A stretch of 64,000 bases of DNA from Stieleria neptunia (GTDB taxonomy: Bacteria; Planctomycetota; Planctomycetia; Pirellulales; Pirellulaceae): contig NZ_CP037423.1 of the NCBI RefSeq assembly GCF_007754155.1, positions 6,940,938-7,004,937 on the forward strand. The letters are read 5' to 3'. Position 1 is the stretch's first letter. Every line of letters begins with the position of its first letter. The notes beneath the pieces are model-generated. The model ran no database searches and was not told the origin of the DNA. It saw only the letters and a list, made by a program, of their open reading frames with translations. A program made the translations under genes and the position numbers. Below, one piece after another: positions 63,106 through 64,000 of the stretch.

Positions 63106-64000
63106 ATGAAAAACGTCGTCACCTTTGCGGCTGCCTGCTTCACCATTGTTTCTTCCGTCGGCGTTGCCGAAGACTGGCCCCAGTACCGTGGCGTTGCCGC
63201 CGATGGTAAATCGGCCGAGTCGATCGGCCGGACGAACTGGAGCAACGGTCCAAACGTCGTTTGGAAAACTGAGACTCCGCTCGGCTTCAGCTCCTTCGCC
63301 GTCGCAGACGGGCGGTTGTTCACCGTGATCGCGACCGACCAGAACGAAGTGCTGTTGGCGCTCGATGCAACTTCGGGCGACGAACTGTGGCGGGAGCCGA
63401 TGGGCAGCAGCCAATACGAACAGGGCGGCGGCAACGCCGGGGCGGCGGGTAACAAAGGCGGTGACGGACCACGCTCGACGCCCTCGGTCTCCGACGGCAA
63501 CGTCTATGTCTACGATTCCTACATGGTGTTGCAGTGCTTCGACGCCAAGACCGGAAACCTGATTTGGAAACAAGACATCATCAAAGACTTTGCCGGCCGC
63601 AACATCAAGTGGCTCAATGCCAGCAGCCCCATCGTCGACGGAGACGTGGTCTATGTCAGCGGCGGCGGAGCGGGACAATCTTTCCTCGCATTCAACAAGC
63701 ACGATGGCCAGCTGGTCTGGAAAAGCGGTGACGAAACCATCACCCACGCGACGCCCTCCCTGTCGACGATCTCAGGCGAAAAACAATTGGTCTTCTTCGT
63801 GCAATCCGGTTTGGTCGCAGTCGATGCGGCGACGGGAACGGAACGTTGGCGAGCCAAGTTTCCCTTCAGTGTTTCCACCGCCGCGTCGCCGGTCGTCGAT
63901 GGCAACTTGGTCTATTGCTCCGCCGGTTACGGCGTCGGCGCCGGACTGTTCAAGGTCCAAGGTGACGGCAACGTCGACGAGGTCTGGTTCAAGGCCAACG
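63106..64000 (+). CDS. Secreted PQQ-like beta-propeller protein (3' end outside window)
   Basis: At least 298 residues; the frame is open at the right edge. A Sec signal (MKNVVTFAAACFTIVSSVGVA) is followed by DWPQYRGVAADGKS, the usual start of planctomycete PQQ-repeat proteins. Blades include LLALDATSGDELWRE, LQCFDAKTGNLIWKQD, FLAFNKHDGQLVWKSGDE and LVAVDAATGTERWRAKF. It resembles, but is not close to, the protein at 32185. A GTG two codons earlier (63100) is an alternative start. Function is unknown; alcohol-dehydrogenase catalytic residues are not recognisable. Confidence 0.87.
   Translation, partial: MKNVVTFAAACFTIVSSVGVAEDWPQYRGVAADGKSAESIGRTNWSNGPNVVWKTETPLGFSSFAVADGRLFTVIATDQNEVLLALDATSGDELWREPMGSSQYEQGGGNAGAAGNKGGDGPRSTPSVSDGNVYVYDSYMVLQCFDAKTGNLIWKQDIIKDFAGRNIKWLNASSPIVDGDVVYVSGGGAGQSFLAFNKHDGQLVWKSGDETITHATPSLSTISGEKQLVFFVQSGLVAVDAATGTERWRAKFPFSVSTAASPVVDGNLVYCSAGYGVGAGLFKVQGDGNVDEVWFKAN

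Overview
The window reads as a chromosomal segment of a planctomycete, most likely a Pirellulaceae (Rhodopirellula-like) organism. The pointers are: DNA that is clearly GC-rich throughout; two DUF1501 genes, each beside a PSCyt/DUF1549/DUF1553 gene; a secreted sulfatase; PQQ-type beta-propeller proteins; a SUMF1-domain protein; and many palindromic intergenic repeats. The lineage is inferred from gene content, not from a marker phylogeny.

Layout. 1-5300: lipase-like lipoprotein, tRNA-Leu(GAG) with its terminator, PGPGW membrane protein, DUF1579 protein and a rhomboid protease. 5494-19510 (all minus): SAM methyltransferase plus a secreted PCMT with an extra domain, a giant MMPL/RND transporter, upp plus a CNT nucleoside transporter, then DUF1549/DUF1553, DUF1501 and sulfatase. 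19672-23680 (plus): a second DUF1501/DUF1549 pair separated by a perfect 25-bp-stem hairpin. 23670-25967: pyrB followed by a dihydroorotase homologue that has lost its metal ligands (PyrX/PyrC' type). 26283-27961: DUF423, response regulator and a probable pseudo-hydrolase. 28105-32195: a MerR-type regulator with a degenerate cobalamin-binding module, divergent from a translationally coupled operon of a sigma-70 factor, an SRPBCC-epimerase (TIGR01777) fusion and a four-TM protein. 32185-37735: PQQ propeller, then dnaG and rpoD. 38240-42130: an S2P-like pseudoprotease, a small lower-GC gene and an IS1380-family element. 42133-50085: dnaE interrupted by a 450-residue intein, trmB, and a hemD-hemE fusion. 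50412-64000: SUMF1-domain protein, TolC-like lipoprotein, UGT glycosyltransferase, FHA-GAF-sigma54 activator, cstA, trxB, a divergent NRAMP-like transporter and the start of a PQQ-propeller protein.

How the parts fit. Housekeeping functions are replication (dnaE, dnaG), transcription (rpoD), pyrimidine synthesis and salvage (pyrB/pyrX, upp, nucleoside transporter), haem synthesis (hemDE), tRNA modification (trmB) and thiol redox (trxB). Between them lie planctomycete-specific secreted protein pairs. The most system-like locus is 28105-32195: regulator plus sigma factor plus lipid/chromophore-type enzyme plus membrane protein. It resembles light- or singlet-oxygen-responsive LitR/CarH-sigma modules, but the residues that hold B12 are absent. 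A 25-bp perfect palindrome sits over the predicted start of the regulator transcript.

Intergenic space is rich in repeats. There is a 68-bp palindrome, found as a triple tandem array with 78-bp period and as two single copies. There is a roughly 135-bp nested palindrome in three places. A 26-bp element occurs three times, and several perfect hairpins occur once. No CRISPR array or prophage was seen.
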